This document shows positions 1 through 14,000 of a DNA stretch of 64,000 nt, one piece after another; position 1 is the stretch's first letter, and each line of letters starts with the position of its first letter. The stretch covers positions 21,409,915 to 21,473,914 of the forward strand of contig CAIIXF020000001.1 of the NCBI GenBank assembly GCA_903813345.2. The letters are read 5' to 3'. The position numbers and the translations under genes were made by a program. This DNA comes from Owenia fusiformis. Its lineage: Eukaryota > Annelida > Polychaeta > Sabellida > Oweniidae. Under the pieces are notes generated by a model, which saw only the letters and a list, made by a program, of their open reading frames with translations, made no database searches and had not been told where the DNA came from.

Positions 1-186
1 CGTTTGGAGTTCAGCATCTGTAACAAATGGGAGGTGGTGGCGAGGTTACAGTGCATGTTAATTGTTGTTAATGGTAGATGTTCACTGAAGAGAGATGTTT
101 ACACTAGACAGATCTGTTCATTTTAGAAATATATTCCTATTAGAGAAATAAGTACACTAGAGAGAGGAGCTTAACAGAGAAATGTA
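1..186. repeat. Fragment related to the dispersed 'gaacac' repeat family
   Basis: The text 'gttcactgaagagagatg' and 'acactagagagaggag' resembles, on the minus strand, the repeat found at 24575, 51115, 11725 and 26040. It is weak and partial. Confidence 0.25.
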
Positions 187-735
187 CAGGGTGGTCCAAA
201 AAATGGGAAACGTATTTCAAGCATAACCCTCAATCTTGGCCTAAACTGGTCGATAGCGTCATTGATATGCTTTTGAAATAATGAATGACACTTCTCAACA
301 ATTCTACCATTAGGGGATAAAATAGATATAAAGGATTAATGGTACACCAACTATGTTAGTTCTCCCCATTAGTGGTCCATCAGGTGATCTGAGGGCCAGT
401 GATTTCCTGATCTCATATTCGAATCATTTTGTTTTCCAAGAGATTGGAGTCCAAGCCATAGATCCCACAAGACAGTCAAATATTTAAAGGAGAGTGTGTA
501 TAGATTCTCCAATCTCCCCCTTATCACTGGCCCCCAGATCATTCGATGCCAACATCTGCGACTACCACATATGGGGAAAACTAACAATTGGTATACCATG
601 AACTCTTTACATCTATCCAGGACAGAATTGTTGAGAAGTGGAATTCGTTATTTCAAAAGCATATCAATGATGCTATTGACCAGTTTAGGCCAAGATTGAG
701 GGTTATAATTGATCAAAATAGATGACATAATGAAC
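187..735. mobile_element. Foldback element made of two opposed copies of a mariner-like transposase 3' end
   Basis: Arms 221-304 and 621-703 are inverted copies with about six differences over 83 bp. The similarity continues inward at lower identity, for example ctatgttagttctcccc against ggggaaaactaacaatt. The right arm reads DRIVEKWNSLFQKHINDAI, then DQFRPRLRVIIDQNR, stop, HNEHLF. This is the usual C-terminal pattern of Tc1/mariner-type transposases; CDYHIWGKL is visible upstream in the same arm. The left end CAGGGTGGTCC, preceded by TA, looks like a mariner terminus; no matching right terminus is seen. It is decayed, with no intact transposase. Confidence 0.6.
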
Positions 736-3700
736 ATCTGTTTGTGGCGCCAAAAAACCTTGGTTTTTGCAAGTTTTTGAAAACCTGTTTTGAATAAAAT
801 GATATAATTTGTATTATGGACGCTGGTTGACATGTATTATAGTAAATTTGAATTTGAACTGATTGATCAAAAGGTATTCTTTATGAATATGTTCTCCTGT
901 GATATGTGTATAAATTACAAGTTTACTGTATAGCATTAGAATGATCTCATGTGTTATTTGCTGGGCATTTAGTTTTATCAAGGTGACCTTAAATGCCTCA
1001 TATACTTGACCTTTGCTTAAAGATATAATAGAGACATATGTAATAAATAAGTTCTTTAATGGTATAATATAACTAGCTGTGCATAAATGTTCATCTCTTT
1101 TGGTTTATGACTAGTATTTTTTATAGGTTCTAGCCAAAACCCAGAATTTATTGTCATTCATCAGTATCATCTGATAAGCTGCAAATGGGTGTCTTGCATT
1201 TAATTTTCAAGCTATACATGTATATGTATTGTAAGATGTCAGTTGCACCATTGAAACAACATGCCTGATATACCTCCCATATATGTATGATTACAGTGAT
1301 ATTGAACTCAACAGATTCTTGATTATTAATATACCATTATATCCAAGTTTCACAAAGTAAACTTTTATAGTAATTTAGCAAGGCAATTTCAGGTTCTTGT
1401 CATATTCTGTTGAACCACATATTGTCGTGCTGACATTGACATCGTGCTGACATTGACATCGGTCTCCTGGTAGACTTTGAATAGCTGACTGTAAGGAATT
1501 ACATGTCATTGAAAGGATTCTACTTGATTTATTTCCTTTTTGTCTGTTTTTTATTGCCATATGATGATGGACTTGAACCATGCTTTGTTATTGTTAACCC
1601 CCTTTTTAACAAGCAAACTGTAATGAGTTGTGCTTTAAAGACATTTTAATGTTCAAATAATGGATAGGTCCTCCAGAGTTGAATAAAGGTTCTCTATATA
1701 GATAAAAGGAGACATCATCTGCCTGGTCCAATTATTATTCTGGAATAGAAAGCATTGGGTCTGGTATTCTGGTTCAATGATGTTCTTCATTCTTTCTCTT
1801 GCAATATTTCTCATTGCATCAAATAAATGAAACTCAAGTAGATTGCATTTTGATCCATCAAGGTATTACATATGACTGAAGGAATACACTGGTTCAACAG
1901 TATGAGTGGATTGCTACTCTGGGCTCAAATGTAAAAAAATCATCCTCTTACTAAGATTGATAATTTTTTTCAGTTTGCATTCAACCAATTAGTTCCAACT
2001 TTTCAATCAATGGAGATCACATATATGGTCAAAATAACGACCATCTCTGATTTGCTTATTTGTTTAAGGGTCTAATTGATTATGTAGAGTATTGAGATGA
2101 AGATGCTGATCAGTTTTTCAAAGGGGATCAAATAGTCTAGCTACAAGCCTTTGCGCCCCCACCCCACTACACACCTGTGTGAGAAGGTTTCTTACCTTTA
2201 TGTAGTCAAGTAGTTGGAGGGGGTGGTCATGGGCTTATAGCTTGACTAGATATCAAAGTTCTACACTAAACATTAGCTTGTGCATAAGGATAACTAGGCC
2301 ACACTGACATTCCCTCACTGCTAATGTCACATTTAAGGCCCAAGGCACAGCAGCCTTGAAATCATATACCACCATCAAAGGTCAGGCTTATTTTGCACTG
2401 CTTATTTTGTTTTCCTCTATGTACCTCACAACAATAAAACATTTTTGTAAATAGTACATAGCTAACATGAATACTTGTCCATGTATCAGACCATAGTGTC
2501 CCTAACACCAGTGTATGCCCTAAGGATTCCAGAGCTGCTGGTCAAAAAGGCATTACTGACCAGTTGCAATGTTATTTTCCTATACCTAGTGAAAAAATCA
2601 ACTGGTCAGTATCAAAAGTAACCAGATAATGACCAGCTGTCCGACGCTTAAGGCGTGCCCTGCCTAACACACATATACTTGAACATACATCTTGGCTTAT
2701 TTCGGATTTGGTTCAACTGATGATGCAAATACACAAAGTCATTTTCTCTATTATGGTGCTCCCATTGTGGGATCCAGAGCCTTTACTATGCCTTGGAATG
2801 TACACACTCAAGCATTAGATAGGCTCTGATAAATCAGAATGGGATGCTACACTTGTTCCCCATATCCATATTAAGCTTCACAGGAACCTTCAAAGTATAA
2901 GTGCTGTATTGTGCTATACTCTGACCATCTCTGTATTGTAAAGAATCTATGAGGGTCTGAAACAAAGCTGTGTGAGATATGTGTGCCAAATTTTTTTGTA
3001 TGGGACTATCAAAAATCAGGAAAGCACATTGTTCAACTAGTACATTCCTTTCAGTCATATGAACACCTCATTGGATAGAGGAGATTGATCAACTGTAAAA
3101 GCCATGGTTCAACATGTATATGTTTGAATATGAATAATTCACTTCTTTGCACTCCCAGTATCTTAACTGCATGCCATGAGTCAAGATGAAGATGTACGTT
3201 TTTATGAACAGTGCTATTATTACCAGTTATCATTGAATGTATTCAACTCTTGTCCTCTATCTTATGTGCTACTATTATGAACTTTTATCATCATTTTGTC
3301 CTTCTTAATTAGGATATCTTCAGTGGTATGTTTCCTTGATGGTTAGATGGAAATTTATTGCATGTTATGTGGTTAATCTTGTGGTTCAATGTTGTCAGAG
3401 GAGTGAACTTTATATGAGTATGCGCTGTCATTGTTAAACTAGTTTTCTTTTTCAAATGCAGTCACCCTGTTCTTGGTTCAAAATGATATGTCTTTCTGTT
3501 CAGGAGATAACATTTTACATGCTATATAAAATAAATGTTTTACAAGATTTCGACATGAACATTTATCCAGATAACTGTAGAGTTGCATGTGTTTTCAACA
3601 TATGTCCCTAAGCTTACAGTAAGTGTTGATTAGATGCCTGGCATTTTAAGGTCAATGTACAAAAACTTGAATAGAAAATGGCTGTTCTATTCAAAGATTG

Positions 3701-4949
3701 TAAACCTTGAATTCAGCAGGAATAAGAAAAAGTATTTGAGAGTTAGCTGTCCTTTGTACATCAAATCCAGCAAATATATTTTATGTTATTTATGTTCATG
3801 TAAGCATAGACTTACAGAAATTAAGACAGCTATCAAATAGGCTAATGCAGTGGGTGTATGCCTGTTTGTGATTTTCAAAGTACAATTCAATGTGACTTAT
3901 AATTTGATAACTCATATTTTAGTAAATCCTGAAAAAGAAAATGACAATGAAAAATGGCAAATGGCTTATTGCGAGTGATATAGAATCTGAGGCCTATCAT
4001 AACGAAGCCAAGGGAAAGATATTTTGTGTTCCAATAAGTGTAGCCCTATTTCTAGTATAACGAAAAATAGTTAAAATAGATGTTAAAAATTACTTGCTTG
4101 GGAACTAGGGGAGTTTGTATGTATCATATGTAAAGAACAGTTGTGACATGTATGTGTATATTTAATATAAGCTTCATGTGTTCCTTTGCTATTTCTTTGT
4201 TTAGTATGGACCAAAGCTTTTATTCTGATTTCACATGGAGATTAGATATCTCAAAAGCAACATTATGCTCCACATGTGACGTCTTTCATTTCATGGACTG
4301 AGTTAGTATTAACAGAAGGGGAGGGGGTTATTACAGAATAAAGGTTTATTGATGTCAAAGATCATTTCATCAATTTTTGGCATCACTTCATCTTTAATAC
4401 CATTTTTAATGTCAAAGATGATATCTTCAACTTTTTTCTAAAATTTTGATTGTGTCCTCATATTTATAAAGTAAGTCCTGACTGGGATCAGTTGATTATC
4501 TACTAGTTCGTGTATAAATGACATGATCTTCAATATCAAAATGGTCAAAATGATTACATTGAAGTTAAACAGTACATAAAATCATGATTGACTTATCTCT
4601 AATCATGTTTAGTCATTTAAAGCTGATTCTCTTTCATTTCATTAACATAGTGGAAGATTTTGTGATTTTTATTTGTGCAACATTTTAGAATTTTCTCATT
4701 TTTTATTGTAGCATTTTAGAGGACACATCTAATTGCATTGAGGAGCGTTTGGTTTTGTAAAATACATGGCGGTGGTGCGCCTCAGAGATTACACTTCAGA
4801 CATAGAGTCGCAGGTTCATACTTTGCACCATACACTTTATGCATTTGTATTTTGTTTATGAAATTGAGAGTTGGCCAAAGGTTGTGTTAGCTATCAGATA
4901 AGTGTAGAATGTTTTGCACTAGAGAACCTAGAACAGCTGTTTTGTTGAT
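736..4949. other. Non-coding AT-rich upstream sequence
   Basis: No exon with recognisable protein similarity on either strand. Around 2490-2670 there is a dispersed repeat containing 'gctggtcaaaaaggcattactgacca'-like text, whose reverse complement recurs near 24915-25045. Purine/pyrimidine tracts occur at about 2150. Otherwise unremarkable. Confidence 0.5.
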
Positions 4950-5035
4950 AGTTATTCCAACTGAATGTGTGTGTTAGGTTCTGTGTTGAGACAGGTATGT
5001 ACAAGAAAAAAAATGAGTGCATGTATACTATATAC

Positions 5036-5680
5036 TTATTATTACACTCGTTCTGTCCTGGTATATACTCATTTTGTTTTTGAGTATACTCATTCTTTCA
5101 CTCGATTTGTCCTGGTATGTGCAAAGTTTGTTTTAGTTGCATATACTTATTCTCACACACATTCTGTCCTGGTATTCATCCTTATATTCATTCTGTTCTG
5201 GTATGCACTCATTTTGTTTTTGAGTACACTCAGTCTTTCACTCGATTTGTCCTGGTATGTGCAAAGTTTGTTTTAGTTGGATATACTTATTTTTACACAC
5301 ATTCTGTCCTGGTATTCATCCTTATATTAATTCTGTCCTGGTATACACTCATTTTTTTGAGTACACCCAGTCTTTCATTCGATTTGTCCTGGTATGTGCA
5401 AAGTTTGTTTTAGTTTGATATACTTATTCTCACATACATGCTGTCCTGGTATTCATCCTTATATTCATGCTGCCCTGGTATTCATCCTTATATTCATGCT
5501 GCCCTGGTATTCATCCTTATATTCATTCTGTCCTGGTATGCACTCATTTTGTTTTTGAGTATACTTATTCTCACACTCAATCTGTCCTGGTATTTTCTCA
5601 TTTTTGAGTATACTCATTCTTACACTCATTCCATTCTGGTGTGTACTTATTTTGTTTTGAGTACACTCATTCTGGATTAA
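5036..5680. repeat. Minisatellite, about 140-bp higher-order unit built on 'tgtcctggtat' subunits
   Basis: GTCCTGGTATGTGCAAAG recurs at about 5109, 5249 and 5386, giving a period of 137-140. Inside each unit, short modules begin TCTGTCCTGGTAT followed by ACTCATTTTG or TTCATCCTTA. Near 5450-5530 a 29-bp subunit is locally tandem. It is open in several frames only because it is repetitive. Confidence 0.85.
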
Positions 5681-8317
5681 AGAAAAGGTTGGAAAAAAGG
5701 TTGAAGCAAGACTACAATTTCATGAGTTCATTATTAACAACGGTCACACATTATGATTTGAAAGTGATAACATACATAGAAATCTTTGTCTTTGAAAATA
5801 TAATGTCAATAGTACTATGAAATGCCAGATATTGCATGAGAGTCTTCATAACACAAGCTATAATCTAGTAATTATTGAGGATTATTTCATCACTTGTAAA
5901 TGGATTAAAATCTTCCATAACTGCAGTTAGGCCTGTGCTAGTCATGTACTTCTCGTACATGCTAACCTCATACTTAAGACAATCTTGATAACATATTATC
6001 TGTGGGTGTCTAAGTCATGTATTGTATTGTGTTAAATATTATGTGGTGCAGTGCCAGTACTGAGTACCATTCAGACTTGTTATATATGGTGATAATAGTG
6101 TTTTGCTGACCGACTTTGTCTCAGACTCCATCTCACTGATAGATCTCCACTGAAAATGAATTTTAGCTTTCCTGAAATTTATCACTCGTTGTCAGAGGGA
6201 TGAACTAGTTAAGACAGCAATATGACTTTTTCTGTTTTTCATCTTTGAAGCAAACTTGGCCTTGTATTTTCACAATTATGTACATATCTTAGCTTATGTT
6301 TTGGGTTATTTGCCAATCTATGCTTGTTGGTATATAAGCATAAATATATAATATTATGCATGAAACGCTGTGACCTTAAATGTAATCTGTAAATTCATTT
6401 TGACATTGTAATATGTCGTAAATATGAAACTTAATATGCTTTTAAAGCCAAAACGTTCATCATATTACTAAACAGTGTTTAAGCTATATACTCGACCAAT
6501 GAATAAGAGTAGTGTTGTTTTAAGATAGAACTACACAATTTTTTTCTATTTAAGGCTTATTTTCTTGATAATTTGGGCCTACCTAATCTGGGCCAACCCA
6601 AGGGGGCCCCTGCCCCCCCCCCCCCTCCAAGTTTTCTAGCCCTCTAATAGAAATCCGCCTTTCTACTATAGAATTTAAATAAAACCTCCACCATTGAACA
6701 ACATTCGCAAATATTTTTAACCAATGTATACCATGAAAAATGTTGATGGAATAACATGTTACTCACAGACCTATGAGATATGTACAGGCAGAGTCCACAA
6801 ATTTACCTTGTGTTAAATCTGTTTTTATTCTTTTAACTTTTAATATTTTCAAGATTATGTTTTGTATTAACAGCATAATAGAGATTTTTACCGAGGCCCT
6901 TCACAAGCACATTATTGTATGTTTTAAATGTGGAATAAATGTTTAAACTGTACAATACAGTATATAACAGATCAGCAATGTAGACCTCCCTAGATGGAGT
7001 TTTCATGTTAGATCTACGATTTGTATTTCTTACCAAATATACCAATTCACCTGTCTATTGTTACCATAAGCAAGCAATGTTTAGACTGGATTGCTTATAT
7101 ATACATACTGACATTGGAGAAACACTTTGCAAATCTCAAATTGAAAAGCACCAGTCTACATCACACAAACCCAGGAAATGAGATATTCACTATTTATTCA
7201 CTTCATTGGTCCTTGTATATATTGGAAATATGCTGAAGACTGTGGCAAGGTTGTATATAGAAGTTCAGTTTATACCTTATAGCACTATTCTTATAAACAA
7301 TGCTTACTGGCACTAAACATCGTGATAAACTATGTCATCTCATTTCTTCTCAGTTGTGACACTTTATGACACAGTGAAACATTTCTCTGATCTGAACACC
7401 TTGCAATGTGAATACTCGTTCTCGTTCCCAATTTGTTACTCACATATTTAGAAAATACTTGAAATATGAACACCTGCTAATCTGAACACTCTTGGCTGAT
7501 CCCAGATTAGACACGAGATTAGAGACTTTCACTGCAGTTGTTACTGCTGCCAGAGCTCAGTTCAGAAAAGAATATCATAATATCACATTGTGGAATAGAC
7601 AGACTGAGTCTTTCACAAGTTTAAGATAAAGAGAGACATCAAGGGCGTAGCCAGGGGGAGGGTGCGATGGGTGCGATCACACTTCCCGACACCCCAACAA
7701 AAAAAGAAAAAATCAATTTTGTAAAATTTGTTGGAAAAAGTAAAAAATTATAGTTCACTTGCACTGATACAAACCCAAAAATTTCCACCTCCCCTTGACA
7801 TTTGCTGTCTACCCCCTGGACATGATTAAATCAGAACATGTTGCTAGTAAACAGACCGGTATTAGAATAAGCATTTAATAGTTATTAGTAAACTACTACA
7901 CTGGACTACTATGCACACAGCCACTTTGTTTCACCAACATAGTGCATTACATGCATTGACTAAGAAAAAAACATATTCACAAGGTACATGGGATGATCAA
8001 AGAAATTACTTGGTAATAGGGTTAAATCTGTCATCCTGAACATTTTATTTATTTTTGTTGCGGAGTATGAAATATATCTATATTAATGATTGTTTGTTAT
8101 ATTTGGTAAGATGTTTTTATACAAATATTATTTACACAATTGCGATTTTATCCTATAAATTAATTTGTTTTATTTTTTATTTTAGTTTTATTTGGCCAGC
8201 ATTAGCAAAAACAACTTGTATAAAGTAGGAAGTAGAAAATTAAGTATGGATTTCTACTCTTATCAAAACTTGCAATAATAGTGGATTTGAAATGTTAGAG
8301 TGTCTTATATGGTGTTT
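5681..8317. other. Non-coding upstream sequence with dispersed repeat remnants
   Basis: No gene seen. A C-rich tract lies at 6603-6628. At 7640-7830 there is a 'gggcgtagccagggggag' repeat whose relative (reverse complement, ending 'ttgctgactatgtccctg') recurs at about 62760-62870. 7360-7520 holds a diverged stretch with repeated 'tgaacac'. Confidence 0.45.
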
Positions 8318-9147
8318 AAACTGCTTCTTTATTCGGTACATTAATATTCCATAAATACCAAATAAAACAAACAATTTACCAAACCTTTACCCAATCTATC
8401 GAATGTTTTTTTATTTTATCAAATGTAATAATCTATACAATTTATATTCGCTAAATAGTTTCACTTGTTCTTTGTATTGACATTCACATTTGATATGTAT
8501 ACATGTATTTGTGTGATGCAGCAAATCAGTTTGTTTTCCTTAACGCACGTATAATTCAATTAATTATTTGTACATTCGGTATTTAAATTATTTATATTCG
8601 GTAAATACCGAATGCCACATTCGGTAAATTTCGTTATTTTTCGATAATTTACGAGACTTTCAGTCACGTGATATATTTGTACGATGTAGAATAGCTGCGC
8701 GGCCATTTTGTAAATCTCGAAGTCACGTGACAAAATATCGAACCACAACGCAAGTTATCGAATATTACTTTATTGCATTCGGTAAATAGCAAATTAGCTT
8801 TCGGTAAATAGCAAATTAGCTTTCGGTAAAATGCATTAACTTTGTCATAGAAAAATAAACCATTTGGTAAATATAGGCAAACTTATTTCGGTAGGGTTCA
8901 AATAGAAATTCAATATTGTGCATATAATGTGTTACTCTTAAGGAATACCATAACAATTTACGCAAAAAATATCATTTAACGAATGAAATATGTAATTTAA
9001 TGCCCATAGTATTAAGTGATTGCCCATTTTGAAAACTTAATTTGCTGTAACAAACATATAAATGTTTTTACCGAATGGAAAAATGATTTAGCGAATATGA
9101 ATGTTTCATATATCGAATATATTTGAATTTAATGAATAAAGAAGCAA
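8318..9147. repeat. AT-rich element with many ATTCGGTAAAT-type motifs and two CACGTG sites
   Basis: Variants of TTCGGTAAAT, TTCGCTAAAT, TATCGAAT and ACCGAAT recur on both strands across about 800 bp. The left part begins GCTTCTTTATTCGGTA and the right part ends GAATAAAGAAGC, weak inverted ends. The centre (8660-8730) is GC-richer, with two GTCACGTGA sites 55 bp apart around GCGCGGCCATTTTG. The motif layout recalls DNA transposons with subterminal repeats; the family is unknown. Confidence 0.5.
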
Positions 9148-10984
9148 AAATAATGCCATAGTCTTATATCAATATGAGCCTTGTCTTGCAGGCCTTGGGT
9201 TTACAGATGCAATAATCAGGGCACCCACCACTTTTTTTTTGGGGGGGGGGGGGTATCATACATACATACTGTTTGTAATTAGAAGTAAATTGAATACAAA
9301 TTGGAAGCATTCATTCTGTGAAACAAGCCCTTAAATCTTCCAGGCTCTGTACATTACAGGAATGGAATTAGGCCTTGGATATTAAAGATGTCTGTTTAGA
9401 CCTTGCATATTATATTTGTGTCACTAGGCCTTGTATCTTACAGGTTTTCAGTATATCGTTTCTCAGGTGTCATTAGGACTTGCTTGATAGTGGGTCACTC
9501 ACTTTGCATATTACAGATGGGTTAATTGACCTTAACTATGTAATGGGTTGCATTCATTTTGGGTCACCCTGTACCTGTAATTAGTATAATTTATGTATAT
9601 ATGATATCTTATTTGTAAAATGAGTGCTATCCAGTAAACATAAATTACCATCATGTTATACATTTATTACCACATTATGGTCTCTACAGTTGTAATTCTG
9701 TATCAGATTAGGTCGAAATCCAATTTTACGATATATATGTCTCACCCCTGTGCCATAACTGTTACCCCTATTACATATGCTAGCTCAATGGCTAGTAAAT
9801 ACATTATGTATGGGGTCAAACTTAGGCCAACTCTTATCAAGTTTATCAAACAACTTGCATTAGGGCTGCAACATTTAACAATCCTGTGTATACATACTTC
9901 ACAATAGGCATTTGAATGACTATTTGGTGCAACCCTCTTCACTTAGCACTTAGTAAGCATACCTTTGTATAAACACTTCATTTCTGTTTGTTGTTTTAAT
10001 TTTTCTCTGTGTTTACCCCCAAAAAATTAAAGCAAAATGATTCATATTTTGGATTAATGAAGAAATATACGTACATGTATATAACATATTTTTTAGTTGT
10101 TAATTGTTGACAAATTTATGTCTGATTTTAGTTACAATTTATTAGGGTAATTAGTTAAGGAGAATGATTAGTGAATGTAGCATGTAGAGGTCATGTTACC
10201 ATGGTTACTTTACTGTATTAAGTTTCTGGCAATGAAAGAGCATTTGGAAAAAAAAGTTGTATGGTACATCCTTGGAAAATCTTGATCAAGTTTATAGAGT
10301 TGAATATGTGAAGACATTGGACTGAATAGCATTGGAGATGTACAAAGGTTCTAGGCGGGTTTACCAGGCGTGAAGAGAACTTACACAATTCTAGCATGGG
10401 GATATATATTCAGATGAATAGTTCACGTTTTTTTGGGATTGTGAGTCTGAAGTAGATTTCCTCATGGCTGATAGATTCATTGGATTACAAATGCTGATAT
10501 TGAAGAATTGATTCGGAGAATGGACTAACGTTAGAATTCGTTAGGGCACCTGCCTTGTCTTGGATGCATTTTGCCGACCAACAGTAGCCATTGTTTTGTA
10601 TTGTGGCATAAAGACTATTCAGTTCCAGCATACATTCAGACTGTGAACCACCCTCACATGAAACACAATACAACAAAGTCTTGCATTTTCACAACTCAAA
10701 TAGCCAGGGAGGAATTTTCATAGAATAAACAAAACAATGCAATTGTTTGTTATCTCATTCTATATGATATTTGATTCAGTAATCAAAATACTCTGGGAAA
10801 GTGAATGAAATATAAATGAACTCAAAGATTTTTTCTCTGGGCGTGCAGACTTTGAATACCAAATGTTCAGCATGGTTGCCTATTCTATGTACAGCTGCTG
10901 TTAGGATTGTGTTGGAAATCAGTTGAATAAGACAATTGTACGACAATCGTACATTTGTTACAAGATTTTAAAAGATCATTCAAA
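9148..10984. other. Immediate upstream region of NCOA
   Basis: No coding exon recognised. A T9/G13 homopolymer junction lies at about 9232-9253. The NCOA promoter and 5' UTR may be within this stretch or farther upstream; no TATA box at a convincing distance from 10985 is apparent. Confidence 0.4.
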
Positions 10985-11004
10985 ATGGTAACCCGTAATA
11001 ATCG
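10985..11004 (+). CDS. NCOA: NCOA coding exon 1 (start codon, residues 1-7)
   Basis: The ATG at 10985 lies in a good context (A at -3, G at +4) and encodes MVTRNN plus two bases. The donor GTGAGT follows at 11005. The phase fits the bHLH exon exactly, giving [21 protein letters not shown] across the junction, similar to the basic region of fly taiman. The choice rests on phase, donor and context only. Further 5' non-coding exons or another first exon are possible. Confidence 0.6.
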
Positions 11005-14000
11005 GTGAGTACTTCTTCTTTTTTTTATAGGATATTTTATGTGAACTGTTTATGTCTAGTTAATGGTTTTCTGGTTGATATTTAAACCTCTTGTCCATAA
11101 AGAATCATATCTGATATAATTGAGTTATATTTAACACTGTTGTAGTCTATGCCTATTGATTTATTTCACTGTTACCATCAAGGTTACTAGCATTATAAAC
11201 AATGAAAACAATAATACTAACAATCTTAGGAGATTGAAATAAAGGTTTATGGAATTGTGGTTTGATATTCATGAAAAATTCATATTTGGAAAATCCAAGA
11301 ATGATGGTGAAAGGTAGAGATGAGTGTGTAGGGAGACAGTGTCTGTGATCAGTGTTATTAGGCAAGCCTATCAAGAATATTGTCTTAGATTTAACGTCAG
11401 CGTATTACAATTACTCTTCCCCCTCTCTGCACTCAATGTCAGTATGCAGGCTGACATGCAAGATTAATCCAACTGTACCAGCTAATTTATATCTGCTCCG
11501 CATTCCATCGATATTGCCAAATAAAAAGCAAACATTGCAGATATTGTAATTTGTTAGCTGCCTTACAAATAGCTTTTTTGATTGAATATGCATCATGTTT
11601 TATTATGGTGTTTCATTACCCTTTCTTTGAGAGCATCATCTTATTACTGCTGGTCTCAGGGGTCATCTCTTCATATGACTGAATATTGTAAGACTTAGTA
11701 TATTGGCAAAAAATTCAGATTTGGTTGGTGTTCACTACAGAGAGTATAATTTACAAAAATGTTATTTGAGTATGTATGGAGAAAGAGTGTCTACTAGGCA
11801 CAAGTGTTCACGAGAGGAGAGAGGAGTGTTCACTTAGAATGTTAGACAGGTTTTATACTGTACTGGCAGGAGACAATGAGTATTGATTCATGTCACCATC
11901 TCTTGACATAAGAGGTACTTTATGATATATTGTATAAGTAAAATATATACAGAGCATAATAACACAAAGGAAACATGCTTTGGACAGTTATAACAGATGG
12001 GAATATTACAGATGCGGGACATTATACTGGCATTATCCAGATTTTCAGACAAAACGTACTTGATTTACTTTACATGTAATTTATTTCTCCACATAAACAT
12101 CCTGAGCATGACTGTGTAGGTCCCAGAGGCTAATAGAAATTAGTGCATGCATTAGATGGGGGGGGGGGGATTCCAGAGAGTAGACATATAACATAAGCTC
12201 TTTTCAAAAGATGTAAAATCAAACTGTTGAAAGGGGTACCTGAACACAGACACAGGAATGTATTTCATGCAATAACTAATATGCCAGTAACTAAGACAGC
12301 TGAGAGAAAATTATAAAGGAGTAGTATCGAGCTAAGCAATTAGTATACTTATGATGTTTGTGAATTATGAAATGTAAATACCGTCATCATAATATATGAA
12401 ATTAAAAGATATATATTATATATACGTAGATATTTTAATATTTTTTACTTTTAAAGACGTCACTAGAATATGATAAACGAGATAATTGGACCCCTTGATA
12501 TCAATAACTCACTCTTAATAACCATGAGTTAAATAGTTACACATAGATTCCTTAATACACATCTCTACATTTGTGAAATATTCTGGTATTTAGTTATAAG
12601 GTGAAACTGTTTGTCAACAGAGTTGATGCCTATTAGCTTGGCTCTCAGGCTAACTAAATAATGGTGGTTTTGTCCACCCTCAGAAAACTGTTATTAAATA
12701 AATGTTTGTTTAGAGGAGCTTACTAAGGTCATCCAAGAATCTCCCAGTATGTATTTTTTTATAATAATAAAATGGTATGAAACATTTTGATGTGGTCCAA
12801 AAATCAAAAAATCAGTGAAACATATAATTAAACTGAGCTCATATATGGCCTAATGTGTGTATAGTCTATTATACTTCAATAGACATAAATATTTGAAATA
12901 TTTTCAAAACATAAGATAGATATATTAGTGCATGGAACATTTCAAGACAAGCCATTTGAAAAATATTATCAGGAAATGTCAAACTGAGATAAAAATGATT
13001 TATTTTCAATAGATGAAAAGGAAGGACATATATCATCTATTCAAAATATTTTGAAAATAAATGAGGGGGATTTATCAAAGAAACAAGAGGATAGATCAAC
13101 CGATAGAAGTCTTGCATCAAATATTTGGACCCCCTAACTCCAGAGGTTTTGAGGAGGGGTTGGCAAGGGCTTGAAACAAGACTAATCAACCAGGAACTAC
13201 ATGAGAGAGAGAGGATATCTAAGAAAAAATATAACAAACTTGTCTGTATTTATTAGAGTATTAATCTTATCCGAGACAGCCACATATAAACCATAATATA
13301 GCAGTTTATGTGCTGTACAATTTCTATCCAATTTAGTCAATACAATATAGAAAGTAATAGAATACATAGCAGCTGCTCTATTCTATAGACATAAGTTCCT
13401 AGTAAAGCTATTCATGGGTAAGATTATTAAAATTGTAAAAATGACAAATTAATTCATTGACTTTATTAAGTAATAACCTTGAAATTTGTTTTGTACGGTA
13501 GGTAGAATTCAAAATATAATGTAAACAAAGCTATAGTAGTTGTGATAAAAAATCAATATAAGTAGGAAATGTTTAGTTCATGCTAAAAGGAAATAATACT
13601 TACATATTTTGACATATTCTGTATGAAGCATAAACACTTTGAATTCTTGTTATTAAATGTAAGTACCTTTGCAATGAGTAGGAATGAACTTACCAATTTA
13701 CCATACTTTCATGTTTCAACAATTTAATTGATTTTCAGAGATATGTCTAATAGACTGTATAAATATATTTGTGTTATACACTGTTTATCAAAGGTACTGA
13801 GAGTGACTTTTGCAGTCAAATAAAAGAAATACATGTACATGTATACTTACTCCAGGGCTCTAGGTATATAGAGTGAGGGGATGGATATATATGTTTATCC
13901 CATACTTGGACGTGTTACAGGTACATAAAGCCGGTTTGTAAAAACTTATATTTTCATCAGCGGGCAGATATAGCTTTACGTCCCGCTCCGAGCGGGCAGA

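Noticed and set aside
4965-5680. Overlapping plus-strand open frames rich in L, F, Y and V
   Set aside because: They follow the 5036-5680 minisatellite and have no domain or codon signal beyond the repeat.
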